From Thauera sp. (GTDB lineage: Bacteria > Pseudomonadota > Gammaproteobacteria > Burkholderiales > Rhodocyclaceae), in NCBI GenBank assembly GCA_023150215.1, contig JAKLLJ010000008.1, forward strand, positions 1 to 26,553: a stretch of DNA of 26,553 bases, written 5' to 3'. The position numbers were made by a program, and so were the translations under genes. This document shows positions 19,005 through 26,553 of this stretch, in pieces; position 1 is the stretch's first letter; each line of letters begins with the position of its first letter. A model generated the notes under the pieces. It saw only the letters and a program-made list of their open reading frames with translations, was not told the origin of the DNA and ran no database searches.

Positions 19005-19081
19005 CGGGGCGGGCGCCGCACGTGCGGGAAACTTCGCGGCGGGCGTTACAATGGCGAACTTTTTGACTGGAACAGGCCGGG

Positions 19082-20047
19082 ATGAAGACCACCTTTCTTG
19101 ATTTCGAAACGGCGATCTCCGAACTCGAGGAAAAGATCGACCAGCTCCGCTTCGTTCAGGACGACCCCGCGGTCGATATTTCCGACGAGATCAAGCGCCT
19201 CGAGGCCAAGAGCCAGTCGTTGACCAAGGAGCTCTACGCCAAGCTCAGCCCTTGGCAGATCGCCCAGGTCGCACGCCATCCGCAGCGTCCCTACACGCTC
19301 GATTACGCCAGCCTGATCTTCACCGACTTCCACGAACTGCATGGCGATCGCAGCTACGCCGACGACAAGGCGATCGTCGGCGGCCTGGCGCGTTTCAATG
19401 GCCAGGCCTGCGTGGTGATCGGCCACCAGAAGGGTCGCGACACCAAGGAAAAGATCGCGCGTAACTTCGGCATGCCGCGCCCCGAGGGCTATCGCAAGGC
19501 AATGCGCTTGATGAAGCTCGCCGAGAAGTTCGCGCTGCCGGTGTTCACCTTCGTCGACACCCCCGGCGCCTATCCGGGCATCGGCGCCGAAGAGCGCGGC
19601 CAGTCCGAGGCGATCGGCCACAGCATCTACCTGATGTCCGAGCTCAAGACGCCGATCATCAGCACCATCATCGGCGAGGGTGGTTCGGGCGGCGCGCTCG
19701 CGATCGCGGTCGCCGACCAGGTGCTGATGCTGCAGTACTCCACCTACTCGGTGATCTCGCCCGAAGGCTGCGCTTCCATCCTGTGGAAGAGCGCCGAGAA
19801 GGCCGCCGACGCCGCCGAGACGATGGGCATCACCGCGCCGCGGCTGAAGTCGCTCAACCTCATCGACAAAGTGGTGGACGAGCCGGTCGGTGGCGCCCAC
19901 CGCGACCATCGCGCGATGGCGGCGACGCTCAAGCGCGCGCTCGGTGACGCGCTGCGCGAGCTTGAAGTGCTGTCGCCTTCCGAACTGGTTGCGCAGCGCT
20001 ACGAGAAGCTGATGAGCTACGGCCGCTACAAGGAAAAGGCGGCCTGA
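19082..20047 (+). CDS. accA: Acetyl-CoA carboxylase carboxyltransferase subunit alpha
   Basis: AccA with AccD transfers the carboxyl group from carboxybiotin to acetyl-CoA, giving malonyl-CoA for fatty-acid synthesis. The 321-residue product matches the family length (about 319). It begins with the coiled N-terminal region FLDFETAISELEEKIDQLR. It carries the carboxyltransferase blocks GHQKGRDTKEKIARNFGMPRPEGYRKA, FVDTPGAYPGIGAEERGQSEAI and the oxyanion-hole region GEGGSGGALAIAVAD. A TACAAT at 19047-19052 is a plausible -10 just upstream, though no good -35 accompanies it. tilS follows 13 bases after its stop. Confidence 0.98.
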   Translation: MKTTFLDFETAISELEEKIDQLRFVQDDPAVDISDEIKRLEAKSQSLTKELYAKLSPWQIAQVARHPQRPYTLDYASLIFTDFHELHGDRSYADDKAIVGGLARFNGQACVVIGHQKGRDTKEKIARNFGMPRPEGYRKAMRLMKLAEKFALPVFTFVDTPGAYPGIGAEERGQSEAIGHSIYLMSELKTPIISTIIGEGGSGGALAIAVADQVLMLQYSTYSVISPEGCASILWKSAEKAADAAETMGITAPRLKSLNLIDKVVDEPVGGAHRDHRAMAATLKRALGDALRELEVLSPSELVAQRYEKLMSYGRYKEKAA

Positions 20048-20060
20048 TCCTGCCGGCGCG

Positions 20061-21425
20061 ATGAGCGTCCCGCCGCACGACGCGCTGCTCGAGTCCGCGG
20101 CCGCGGTCCTCGCCGCGGCCGGCCTCGCCGCGCACGGCCGGGTGTGCTGCGCGCTCTCGGGGGGCGTCGATTCGGTGGTGCTGCTCGAGGTCTTGCGTCG
20201 CCTGCAGGCGCGCTTCGGTTTTCGGCTGAGCGCCGCCCATGTCGATCACGGCCTCAGCCCCAGCGCCGGGGTGTGGGCGCAGGCCTGCGAACGGCGCTGC
20301 GCGCAGGCCGGCATCCCGCTGCAGGTGTTCCGCGTTGCGATCGACCGCAATCACGCGGACGGCCTCGAGGCCGCCGCGCGCGTGGCTCGTCTGGGCGCGC
20401 TCGAGGAGGTGGCTTGCGACTGGCTCGCGTTCGCCCACCACCAGGACGACCAGGCCGAAACCCTGCTTTTTCGCCTGTTGCGCGGCAGCGGCGTGCGCGG
20501 CGCGGCGGCGATGCGGCCGATCGCGCCCGGCGCGGGAGGGCGGCCCGGCCGCCTGCGTCCGCTGCTCGGCGTGCGGCGTGCGCAGATCCTCGCCTGGGCG
20601 CAGGCGCAGGGCTTGGACTGGGTCGAGGACGAGAGCAACGCCGAGCTCCGTTTCACCCGCAATGCGATCCGTCATCGCCTGCTGCCGGTGGCGCAAGACC
20701 TGTTCCCGACCGCCGTGCCGGTGCTCGCGCGTGCGGCGGCGCATTTCGCTGCGGCCGACGCATTGCTCGGCGAGCTCGCCGCGCTCGACGTGGCATCCTG
20801 CGGCGGGGTGCCGCTGCAGCGCGCTGCGCTGCTCGCGCTCAGCCCGCAGCGCCAGGCCAACCTGCTGCGCTGGCTGTTGTTGCGCGAGGGCGCGCAGATG
20901 CCGTCCGCGGCCCGCCTCGGCGAGGCCTTGCACCAATTGCGCGCCTGCGATCTCGCCCACCCGCTGCGGCTGGCGCTCGGCGCCTGGGCGTGCTGTGCCT
21001 ATCGCGACCGGGTATGGCTGGAGCCGGCGGCGCCGTCCGCCCCGCTGGCGCAGCGCTGGTGCGGCGAGCAGGCGCTGCGCTGGGGGGAGGACGAGGTTTG
21101 CTTCGCCGCAACGATCGGGGTGGGGCTGGACCGTGTCCGACTCGCGCAGGCTGCGGAACTGGTCCTCGCTCCGCGCGTGGCGGGGATGCGCCTCCGCCTG
21201 CATCCGGAGCGTCCGCGCCGGGCGTTGCGCAAGCTGTGCCAGGAGGCTGGCCTCCCCGACTGGCTGCGCGACCGGCTGCCGGTGTTGTGGGCCGACGGCG
21301 AGCCGGCCTGGGTGGGCGGCATCGGCGTGGCGGCCGCATTTGCGGCGGCGCCTGCCGAACCCGCGGTGCTGCCGTGCTGGCAGATCGCCGCGCGCACTGC
21401 CGGTGCGAAGCCCTGCGCGGGTTAG
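20061..21425 (+). CDS. tilS: tRNA(Ile)-lysidine synthase TilS
   Basis: TilS attaches lysine to C34 of the CAU-anticodon isoleucine tRNA, so that it reads AUA and is charged with isoleucine. The 454-residue product has the N-terminal PP-loop motif SGGVDS at residues 33-38. The family stretches SAAHVDHGLSPSA, FAHHQDDQAETLLFRLLRGSG and WVEDESNAELRFTRNAIRHRLLP follow. A long C-terminal substrate-binding part includes RPRRALRKLCQEAGLPDWLRDRLPVLW. The 13-base spacing after accA is the common accA-tilS arrangement. It is convergent with the response-regulator gene, with 40 bases between and no obvious terminator. Confidence 0.96.
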   Translation: MSVPPHDALLESAAAVLAAAGLAAHGRVCCALSGGVDSVVLLEVLRRLQARFGFRLSAAHVDHGLSPSAGVWAQACERRCAQAGIPLQVFRVAIDRNHADGLEAAARVARLGALEEVACDWLAFAHHQDDQAETLLFRLLRGSGVRGAAAMRPIAPGAGGRPGRLRPLLGVRRAQILAWAQAQGLDWVEDESNAELRFTRNAIRHRLLPVAQDLFPTAVPVLARAAAHFAAADALLGELAALDVASCGGVPLQRAALLALSPQRQANLLRWLLLREGAQMPSAARLGEALHQLRACDLAHPLRLALGAWACCAYRDRVWLEPAAPSAPLAQRWCGEQALRWGEDEVCFAATIGVGLDRVRLAQAAELVLAPRVAGMRLRLHPERPRRALRKLCQEAGLPDWLRDRLPVLWADGEPAWVGGIGVAAAFAAAPAEPAVLPCWQIAARTAGAKPCAG

Positions 21426-21465
21426 CGTGCCTAGGCGACGCGGGGCGTGCCGCCGAGCGCGGGGC

Positions 21466-22071
21466 TCAGCTGCGCAGCGTGGTCAGCAGTTGCGCCAGTT
21501 CCACCGCCGAGCGCACTTCCATCTTCTCGAAGATGCGTGAGCGGTGGGCCTCGACGGTACGCATCGAGATCGACAGCTCGTCGGCGATCACCTTGTTGTA
21601 CTTGCCTTCCAGGATCAGCTCCATGACCTCGCGCTCGCGCTGGGTCAGCGTAGCCAGGCGCGCCTCGACCGTCTCGCGACTGGCGGCGGCGCGCTGGCGC
21701 TCGTTGTCGGTGGCGAGCGCCTTTTCGACCAGGTCGACCAGGTCGTGGTCCTTGAACGGCTTCTCGATGAAGTGAAAGGCGCCCTTCTTGAGTGCGGCGA
21801 CCGCCATCGGCACGTCGCCGTGGCCGGTGATGAAGATCACCGGCAGCTGGCTGCCGCGCGCGAGCAGTTCGTCGAAGCACTCGAGTCCGCTCATGCCGTG
21901 CATGCGGATGTCGAGCACGATGCAGCCGCGCCAGTCGCCGCGCCATTCGGCGAGGAAGGATTCGGCCGAGGGCCAGCTCCGGCAGCTGACGCCGCGGGTC
22001 TTGAACAGCCACTCGAGTGCGTCGCGGATGGCTTCGTCGTCGTCGATGATGTGCGTGCAGGCGGGGTTCAT
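21466..22071 (-). CDS. dctR: FixJ/DctR-type two-component response regulator
   Basis: A 201-residue regulator with an N-terminal receiver domain (about 5-120) and a C-terminal LuxR-type helix-turn-helix (about 138-200). The phosphoacceptor is Asp54 in IVLDIRM, with the acidic pair Asp10/Asp11, Thr82 and Lys104 in the expected places. The DNA-binding half shows LTQREREVMELILEGKYNKVIADELSISMRTVEAHRSRIFEKM. Its ATG overlaps the kinase stop by 4 bases. The order kinase-regulator divergent from dctPQM is that of Rhodobacter capsulatus dctSR-dctPQM, hence the name. It lacks an AAA+ sigma-54 domain, so it is not of the rhizobial DctD type. Partner and target are inferred from position. Confidence 0.87.
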   Translation of the reverse strand: MNPACTHIIDDDEAIRDALEWLFKTRGVSCRSWPSAESFLAEWRGDWRGCIVLDIRMHGMSGLECFDELLARGSQLPVIFITGHGDVPMAVAALKKGAFHFIEKPFKDHDLVDLVEKALATDNERQRAAASRETVEARLATLTQREREVMELILEGKYNKVIADELSISMRTVEAHRSRIFEKMEVRSAVELAQLLTTLRS

Positions 22072-24068
22072 GCGAGGTCGGCGTCCACCGGGAGTGACAG
22101 GGTGAAGATGGTACCGCCGCCCGGGCGGGATTCGAAAGCCAGCCGTCCATGGTGCAGTTCGGCGATCGAGCGGCAGATGTTGAGGCCCATGCCCATGCCT
22201 TCCTGCTTGGTGGTGAAGAAGGGCTCGAACAGGCGGGCGGCGGTGTCGGCCGGGATGCCGGCGCCGCGATCGGCGACGGTGACGGTCACGTGGCGGCCTT
22301 CGAGCGCAGTGCGCACGTCGACAATGCGTGTCTCGGCCGGGGTGTCGCGCATCGAGTCCATCGCGTTGCGCACCAGGTTGACCGCGATCTGCTCGATCAT
22401 CACCGCATCGGCAACCACCTGCGGCAGGTCGGCGGCGAGCTCGCTGCGCAGCTGCATGCGGCGCTTGCGCGCGTCGGCCTCGATCAGGCCGATGGCGTCG
22501 CGGATCACCGCGTTGAGGTCGAGGGGCGCGCGCTTGGGCTCGGAGCGGCGCACGAAGTCGTGCACCCGGCGGATGATCTCGCCCGCCCGTTGCGCCTGGC
22601 GCGCGATGCGCTGGTGGATGTCGAGCAACTCGCGGCGGTCGAGCGCGTCCTCGCCCTGCAAGCGGTTGATGCAGCCGGAGGTGTAGCTCGCGATGGCCGC
22701 GAGCGGCTGGTTGAGCTCGTGGGCGAGGGTGGACGCCATCTCCCCCATGGTGATCAGGCGCGAACTCTGCTGCAGGCGTTCCTCTTGCTGGCGGGCCTGC
22801 TCGCGGGCGCGCTTCTGCTCGGTGATGTCGAGCACCGAGCCCATCCAGCCGGTGTGATGACCGGCAGCGTCGATCAGCGGTGCCTCGAAGACCAGCACGT
22901 CGAGGGTCTCGCCGTTCTTGCGCCGCAGGCGCACTTCGGTGCCCTCGGTGGCGCTGCCCGCCGTCATGATCTGGCGATGCAGCTCGAAGGTCTGCTCGAG
23001 GTGCTCCGGGTCCCAGTAAGGCATCGGCGCCTTCTTGCCGAGCAGTTCGTCTGCGCTGAATCCGGTCATGCGGCAGAAGGCCGAGTTGACATAGGTGAGC
23101 CGGCCCTCGAGATCGCGCGCGCGCATGCCGGTGAGCATCGAGTCTTCCATCGCCTTGCGGAACACCGACTCGGCGCGCAGCGCCACCTCGGCTTGCTGGC
23201 GGCGGGTGAGCTGGCGGCGCAGCTGCATCACGCTCCACACGATGATGCCCGCGAGCAGCACGATCGAGGCGCCGAGCAGCACCGGGATCCAGCGCGGATC
23301 GCTGCGGTAGGCGCTGATCTGCAGCGTCAGCCCGTGTCCGGGGGGGTCGAACGGGATCGAGTACGACAGCCGCGGGGAGAGCGGCGCCACCTTGGACTTG
23401 ACCGCGAGTTCGCGGCCATCGCTATCGAGCACCGAGACGTGGTAGCGCTCCGAGAACCACCATGGCAGCTCGCGCATCACCAGGTCGGACAGCGAATACA
23501 CGCCGACCACCACGCCGAGCTGGGCGTCGTCCGACCACGCCGGCACGTGTACCTCGAAGTGGTGGACGCCGCCCGGAGCAGGGCGCGCCGGGCCATACAC
23601 CGCGCGGCCAATGCCGCGCGCCAAGCGGAAGCTCGCTTCGTCAACCGGTGTCGGCGTGGCGTCCGCCGAGGCGTCGGCGGTGCTTGGTGCGGCGCTCAGC
23701 GGCGGCATCGCGCCGAGCACACGACCGTCCGGGGCCAGCCACAGGATGCGCGCCAGGCCGCGATCGGGCATCATCAGGCTGGCGAGGCGGGCTTCGGTCT
23801 GCGGTGCGAGCGGAGCGCCGCGGAACAGCTCGGCGCCGATCTCCTGCAGGTGGATCTCGTTGCGGTCGAGGTTGAAGCGCAGGTTCTGCTCCATCCACAG
23901 CACGTCGCTGATCAGGGTCGTGCGCTGCGCCTCGTCGTCGTATTCGCGCGTCAGCCACACTAGGGCGGCGATCGCGATCAGGAACAGCGCCAGGCTCAGG
24001 TAGGGCAGCTGCTGCAGCCAGCGCCGACGGGCAGGCTGGACGGGCGGTGGAGTGTAGGCGGGGCTCAT
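22068..24068 (-). CDS. dctS: DctS-like membrane sensor histidine kinase with PAS domain
   Basis: The probable sensor for the adjacent regulator. I take the ATG ending at 24068 (666 residues), though a GTG 20 codons upstream at 24128 is possible; neither has a clear Shine-Dalgarno. Order: membrane helix about 22-40, a periplasmic domain about 41-260 of the double-PDC type expected for dicarboxylate sensors, helix about 261-282, a PAS domain about 298-420, and then HisKA with phosphoacceptor His450 (STLAHELNQPLAAIASY). The ATPase domain has the N-box NLVRNAMDSM, DRGAGIP, and GMGMGLNICRSIAELHHG. An Ala/Thr/Pro-rich stretch (about 126-142) interrupts the periplasmic part. It is divergent from dctP, and the ligand is inferred to be a C4-dicarboxylate. 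Confidence 0.88.
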   Translation of the reverse strand: MSPAYTPPPVQPARRRWLQQLPYLSLALFLIAIAALVWLTREYDDEAQRTTLISDVLWMEQNLRFNLDRNEIHLQEIGAELFRGAPLAPQTEARLASLMMPDRGLARILWLAPDGRVLGAMPPLSAAPSTADASADATPTPVDEASFRLARGIGRAVYGPARPAPGGVHHFEVHVPAWSDDAQLGVVVGVYSLSDLVMRELPWWFSERYHVSVLDSDGRELAVKSKVAPLSPRLSYSIPFDPPGHGLTLQISAYRSDPRWIPVLLGASIVLLAGIIVWSVMQLRRQLTRRQQAEVALRAESVFRKAMEDSMLTGMRARDLEGRLTYVNSAFCRMTGFSADELLGKKAPMPYWDPEHLEQTFELHRQIMTAGSATEGTEVRLRRKNGETLDVLVFEAPLIDAAGHHTGWMGSVLDITEQKRAREQARQQEERLQQSSRLITMGEMASTLAHELNQPLAAIASYTSGCINRLQGEDALDRRELLDIHQRIARQAQRAGEIIRRVHDFVRRSEPKRAPLDLNAVIRDAIGLIEADARKRRMQLRSELAADLPQVVADAVMIEQIAVNLVRNAMDSMRDTPAETRIVDVRTALEGRHVTVTVADRGAGIPADTAARLFEPFFTTKQEGMGMGLNICRSIAELHHGRLAFESRPGGGTIFTLSLPVDADLA

Positions 24069-24263
24069 CGAGGGTGGCGGTTCGCACCGGCCCGGCCGGC
24101 TGTGGTTGTCACGGATGCGGACATCCACAATAGCAGGCCCTCCGGGCCGAAACGATACTGATGCCCGACACAGCGAAATTTATCGCGGTGCGAACGAGTT
24201 GCCCGGCACCGACCGGGTGGCCGCAATTCACCCTGATGCAGTTCTCTCGGAGGAGATGTCTTC

Positions 24264-25268
24264 ATGAAGATTCGTGCGCTTCTGGTCGGCCTGGTTGCCG
24301 TCGGTCTGTCTGCCGCTGCCGTTGCGGCAGAGCCCATCGTGATCAAGTTCAGCCACGTCGTGGCTCAGGACACCCCCAAGGGCAAGGCGGCCGAAAAATT
24401 CAAGGCGCTTGCCGAGCAATACACCAACGGTGCGGTCAAGGTCGAGGTGTATGCCAACAGCACCCTCTACAAGGACAAGGAAGAGATGGAGGCGCTGCAG
24501 CTCGGCGCCGTCCAGCTGCTCGCCCCCTCGCTGGCCAAGTTCGGTCCGCTCGGCGTGCGCGAGTTCGAGGTCTTCGACCTGCCTTACATCTTCGACGGCT
24601 ACGAGGCGCTCAACAAGATCACCCAGGGCGCGGTCGGCCAGCAACTGCTCGCCAAGCTCGAGCCCAAGGGCATCCGCGGCCTGGCGTTCTGGGACAACGG
24701 CTTCAAGTCGTTCTCGGCCAACACGCCGATCCACAAGCCGGAAGACCTCAAGGGCAAGAAGATGCGCATCCAGTCGTCCAAGGTGCTGGAAGAGCAGATG
24801 CGCGAGGTCAAGTCGCTGCCGCAGGTGATGGCCTTCTCCGAGGTCTATCAGGCGCTGCAGACCGGCGTGGTCGATGGCACCGAGAACCCGCACTCCAACC
24901 TCTACACCCAGAAGATGCATGAGGTGCAGAAGCACATGACCCTGACCGACCACGGTTACCTGGGTTACGCGGTGATCACCAACAAGAAGTTCTGGGACGG
25001 CCTGCCGGCCGAGGTGCGCACGCAACTCGACAAGGCCATGGCCGAATCGACCGTCTACGCCAACCAGATCGCCAAGGAAGAGAACGACAAGTCGCTCGCG
25101 GCGGTGCGTGCCTCCGGCAAGACCGAGGTCTATGCGCCGACCGCCGAAGAGAAAGCCGCGTTCAAGAAGGCGCTCGTCCCGGTGCACAAGAAGATGGAGT
25201 CGCGCATCGGCGCAGAGCTGATCCAGTCGATCTACAAGGAAACCGGGTTCGATCCGGCCAAGCTCTGA
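24264..25268 (+). CDS. dctP: TRAP transporter periplasmic C4-dicarboxylate-binding protein DctP
   Basis: DctP captures the substrate in the periplasm and delivers it to the DctQM membrane complex, which uses a sodium or proton gradient. The 334-residue product has a signal peptide of about 22 residues (AVAA|EPIVIKFSH). It has the conserved carboxylate-binding Arg168 in GKKMRIQSSKVLEEQM. The FSEVYQALQTGVVDGTENPHSN block is typical of C4-dicarboxylate DctP. A strong GGAGGAG ribosome-binding site lies 8 bases before the ATG. The 195-base gap to dctS must hold both promoters. I see a small GGCCC-TCC-GGGCC hairpin (24136-24148) and an AT-rich patch near 24176-24184, but no convincing hexamers. Confidence 0.95.
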   Translation: MKIRALLVGLVAVGLSAAAVAAEPIVIKFSHVVAQDTPKGKAAEKFKALAEQYTNGAVKVEVYANSTLYKDKEEMEALQLGAVQLLAPSLAKFGPLGVREFEVFDLPYIFDGYEALNKITQGAVGQQLLAKLEPKGIRGLAFWDNGFKSFSANTPIHKPEDLKGKKMRIQSSKVLEEQMREVKSLPQVMAFSEVYQALQTGVVDGTENPHSNLYTQKMHEVQKHMTLTDHGYLGYAVITNKKFWDGLPAEVRTQLDKAMAESTVYANQIAKEENDKSLAAVRASGKTEVYAPTAEEKAAFKKALVPVHKKMESRIGAELIQSIYKETGFDPAKL

Positions 25269-25290
25269 TTTCCCTGATTGATCTGTCGCA

Positions 25291-25329
25291 CGCCCGCTGG
25301 CTGCATCCGCGCTCGCGGGCGTTTTGTTT
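25291..25329 (+). terminator. Stem-loop with T-rich tail between dctP and dctQ
   Basis: CGCCCGC (25291-25297) pairs exactly with GCGGGCG (25315-25321), with a 17-base loop and TTTTGTTT at 25322-25329. It fits a leaky terminator or mRNA-stabilising hairpin that lets dctP be expressed above dctQM. It lies inside the operon, directly before the dctQ ribosome-binding site. Confidence 0.65.
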
Positions 25330-25330
25330 G

Positions 25331-25336
25331 AGGAGG
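25331..25336 (+). promoter_or_regulatory. Ribosome-binding site that fixes the dctQ start
   Basis: A perfect AGGAGG lies 5 bases before the ATG at 25342. It rules out the TTG at 25324, which overlaps the hairpin's T-rich tail. Confidence 0.8.
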
Positions 25337-25341
25337 TCGCA

Positions 25342-26046
25342 ATGCTGAAGATTCTGGATCATCTGGAGGAATGGCTCATCACCTTCCTCATGGGGGCCGC
25401 GACGCTGATCATCTTCGTCTCGGTCGTTCACCGCTATGGCTCGGGCCTGGAGATCCCCGGGCTGCAGGACTGGCTGCTCGGGCTCAACCTCGGATGGGCG
25501 CAGGAGCTGACCATCATCATGTTCGTGTGGATGGCGAAGTTCGGCGCGGCGTACGGCGTTCGCACCGGCATCCACGTCGGGGTCGACGTGCTGATCAACC
25601 GCCTGTCCGCGCCCAATCGTGCCCGGTTCGTCGTCATCGGGCTCGCCGCCGGCGCCCTCTTCACCGGCATCGTCGGCACGCTCGGGGCCACCTTCGTGCT
25701 CGAGAACGGGGCCCACTACCAGATCCTGTCCTGGCTCGGCATGGATACCGGCGATCTCTTCGAAGGCCCCACCACGCCCGATCTCGAGTGGCCGACCTGG
25801 ATGGTCTATGCGGCGATCCCGTTCGGTTCCTACCTGATGTGCTTCCGCTTCCTGCAGGTGATGGTCGCCTTCATCCGCACCGGCGAGCTGCCGCATCACG
25901 ATCACGGCCATGTCGACGGCATCGAGGAGGAGCACGTGCCGGTCGATGTCAATCCCTACGACATGGGCGACAACCTGCACCCGCGCGACCTCAAGCACAA
26001 GCAGATCGGCGAGGGTCGTGACAAGCAGCAAGGAGGCAAGAAATGA
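25342..26046 (+). CDS. dctQ: TRAP transporter small permease subunit DctQ
   Basis: DctQ is the small four-helix membrane subunit of the TRAP transporter. The 234-residue product has helices near residues 12-30, 50-75, 93-115 and 145-170, and the family-typical QELTIIMFVWMAKFGAAYGVRTGIHVGVDVL region. It is longer than the usual 160-180 residues, like R. capsulatus DctQ. The extra part is a long hydrophilic C-terminal tail with a His-rich patch (HHDHGH) followed by acidic and then basic residues. Its stop overlaps the dctM ATG by 4 bases. Confidence 0.93.
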   Translation: MLKILDHLEEWLITFLMGAATLIIFVSVVHRYGSGLEIPGLQDWLLGLNLGWAQELTIIMFVWMAKFGAAYGVRTGIHVGVDVLINRLSAPNRARFVVIGLAAGALFTGIVGTLGATFVLENGAHYQILSWLGMDTGDLFEGPTTPDLEWPTWMVYAAIPFGSYLMCFRFLQVMVAFIRTGELPHHDHGHVDGIEEEHVPVDVNPYDMGDNLHPRDLKHKQIGEGRDKQQGGKK

Positions 26047-26553
26047 GCGCCGCAATCATCTTCATCCTGCTGCTGGTGTTGATGCTCACCGGCATGCCGA
26101 TCTCCATTTCGCTCGGCCTCACCGTGCTGACCTTCCTCTTCACGATGACCGAGGTGCCGATCGAGTCGGTGGCACTCAAGCTGTTCACCGGCATCGAGAA
26201 GTTCGAGATCATGGCGATCCCGTTCTTCATCCTCGCAGGCAACTTCCTGACCCATGGCGGCGTCGCGAGGCGGATGATCAATTTCGCCACCTCGATGGTC
26301 GGTCACTGGCACGGCGGCCTGGGGCTGGGCGGCGTAGTCGCCTGCGCCCTGTTCGCCGCGGTGTCGGGGTCGAGCCCGGCGACGGTGGTTGCGATCGGCG
26401 CGATCCTGCTGCCGGCGATGGTCAAGCAGGGCTTTCCGAACAAGTTCGGTGCCGGCGTGATCACCACCTCGGGTGCGCTCGGGATCCTGATTCCGCCCTC
26501 GATCATGCTCGTGGTGATGGGCGACCGCCTGAGTCTTTCGGTCGGCGACCTCT
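26043..26553 (+). CDS. dctM: TRAP transporter large permease subunit DctM, 3'-truncated by the window edge
   Basis: DctM is the large, roughly 12-helix channel subunit. Only the first 170 codons are present. MSAAIIFILLLVLMLTGMPISISLGLTVL, GIEKFEIMAIPFFILAGNFLTHGGVARRMI and FAAVSGSSPATVVAIGAILLPAM match the C4-dicarboxylate DctM group very well. The frame is open to the last base. The final visible segment (PPSIMLVVMGDRLSLSVGDL) looks different from the PPSI-VMVMY type I remember for close DctM relatives. Start coupling with dctQ (ATGA) is clear. Confidence 0.95.
   Translation, partial: MSAAIIFILLLVLMLTGMPISISLGLTVLTFLFTMTEVPIESVALKLFTGIEKFEIMAIPFFILAGNFLTHGGVARRMINFATSMVGHWHGGLGLGGVVACALFAAVSGSSPATVVAIGAILLPAMVKQGFPNKFGAGVITTSGALGILIPPSIMLVVMGDRLSLSVGDL

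Noticed and set aside
24069..24263. Sigma-54 promoter upstream of dctP
   Set aside because: No GG-N10-GC element with the expected TGGCAC/TTGCA context was found, and the adjacent regulator has no AAA+ sigma-54-interacting domain.
25324..25341. TTG start for dctQ
   Set aside because: A perfect AGGAGG sits between it and the ATG at 25342, correctly spaced for the ATG only.

Overview
The window is GC-rich, gene-dense chromosomal DNA from a betaproteobacterium. I infer a member of the Rhodocyclales (Thauera/Azoarcus-like). The reasons are the secA-argJ, apaG/purB, queA-tgt-yajC-secD-secF and accA-tilS neighbourhoods, a DUF2322-type small protein, and an R. capsulatus-like C4-dicarboxylate TRAP system. 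Most of it is core metabolism and protein export. I see no phage, plasmid, insertion-sequence or CRISPR material.

Layout. Positions 1-3288 hold the 3' three-quarters of secA and then argJ. Positions 3482-7819 hold a compact three-gene block on the + strand: a TonB-dependent outer-membrane receptor, a periplasmic substrate-binding-like protein, and a membrane diguanylate cyclase with a BarA-like sensor region. Positions 7820-8236 are an intergenic stretch filled with REP-like hairpin repeats. apaG (-) and purB (+) are then divergent, and a DUF2322-like small gene follows purB. A second REP region (10469-10847) carries two nearly identical 91-bp inverted-pair (REPIN-like) elements, and next to them a perfect 16-bp-stem terminator. 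Positions 10848-16447 (-) hold the queA-tgt-yajC-secD-secF cluster, which combines queuosine tRNA modification with the SecDF-YajC export accessory complex. A tRNA-Leu(CAA) gene lies head-to-head with queA.

From 16786 to 18934 come an NhaR-like LysR regulator (-), a divergent HPF/RaiA-type ribosome hibernation protein, and a BI-1/YccA membrane protein that ends in a strong terminator. accA and tilS follow (19082-21425). The right end is a C4-dicarboxylate module: a FixJ-type response regulator and PAS histidine kinase (DctR/DctS-like, -) are divergent from the TRAP transporter genes dctP, dctQ and dctM (+). dctM runs off the window.

How the genes work together. SecA, SecD, SecF and YajC all serve Sec export. 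QueA and Tgt are consecutive queuosine enzymes. DctS/DctR probably senses dicarboxylates and switches on dctPQM. A stem-loop between dctP and dctQ would let the binding protein be made in excess of the membrane subunits. The receptor/binding protein/cyclase block looks like a signalling chain from an outer-membrane or periplasmic ligand to c-di-GMP, and it is the least conventional part of the window. All functional assignments rest on reading the sequences and on remembered family features; no database search was run.
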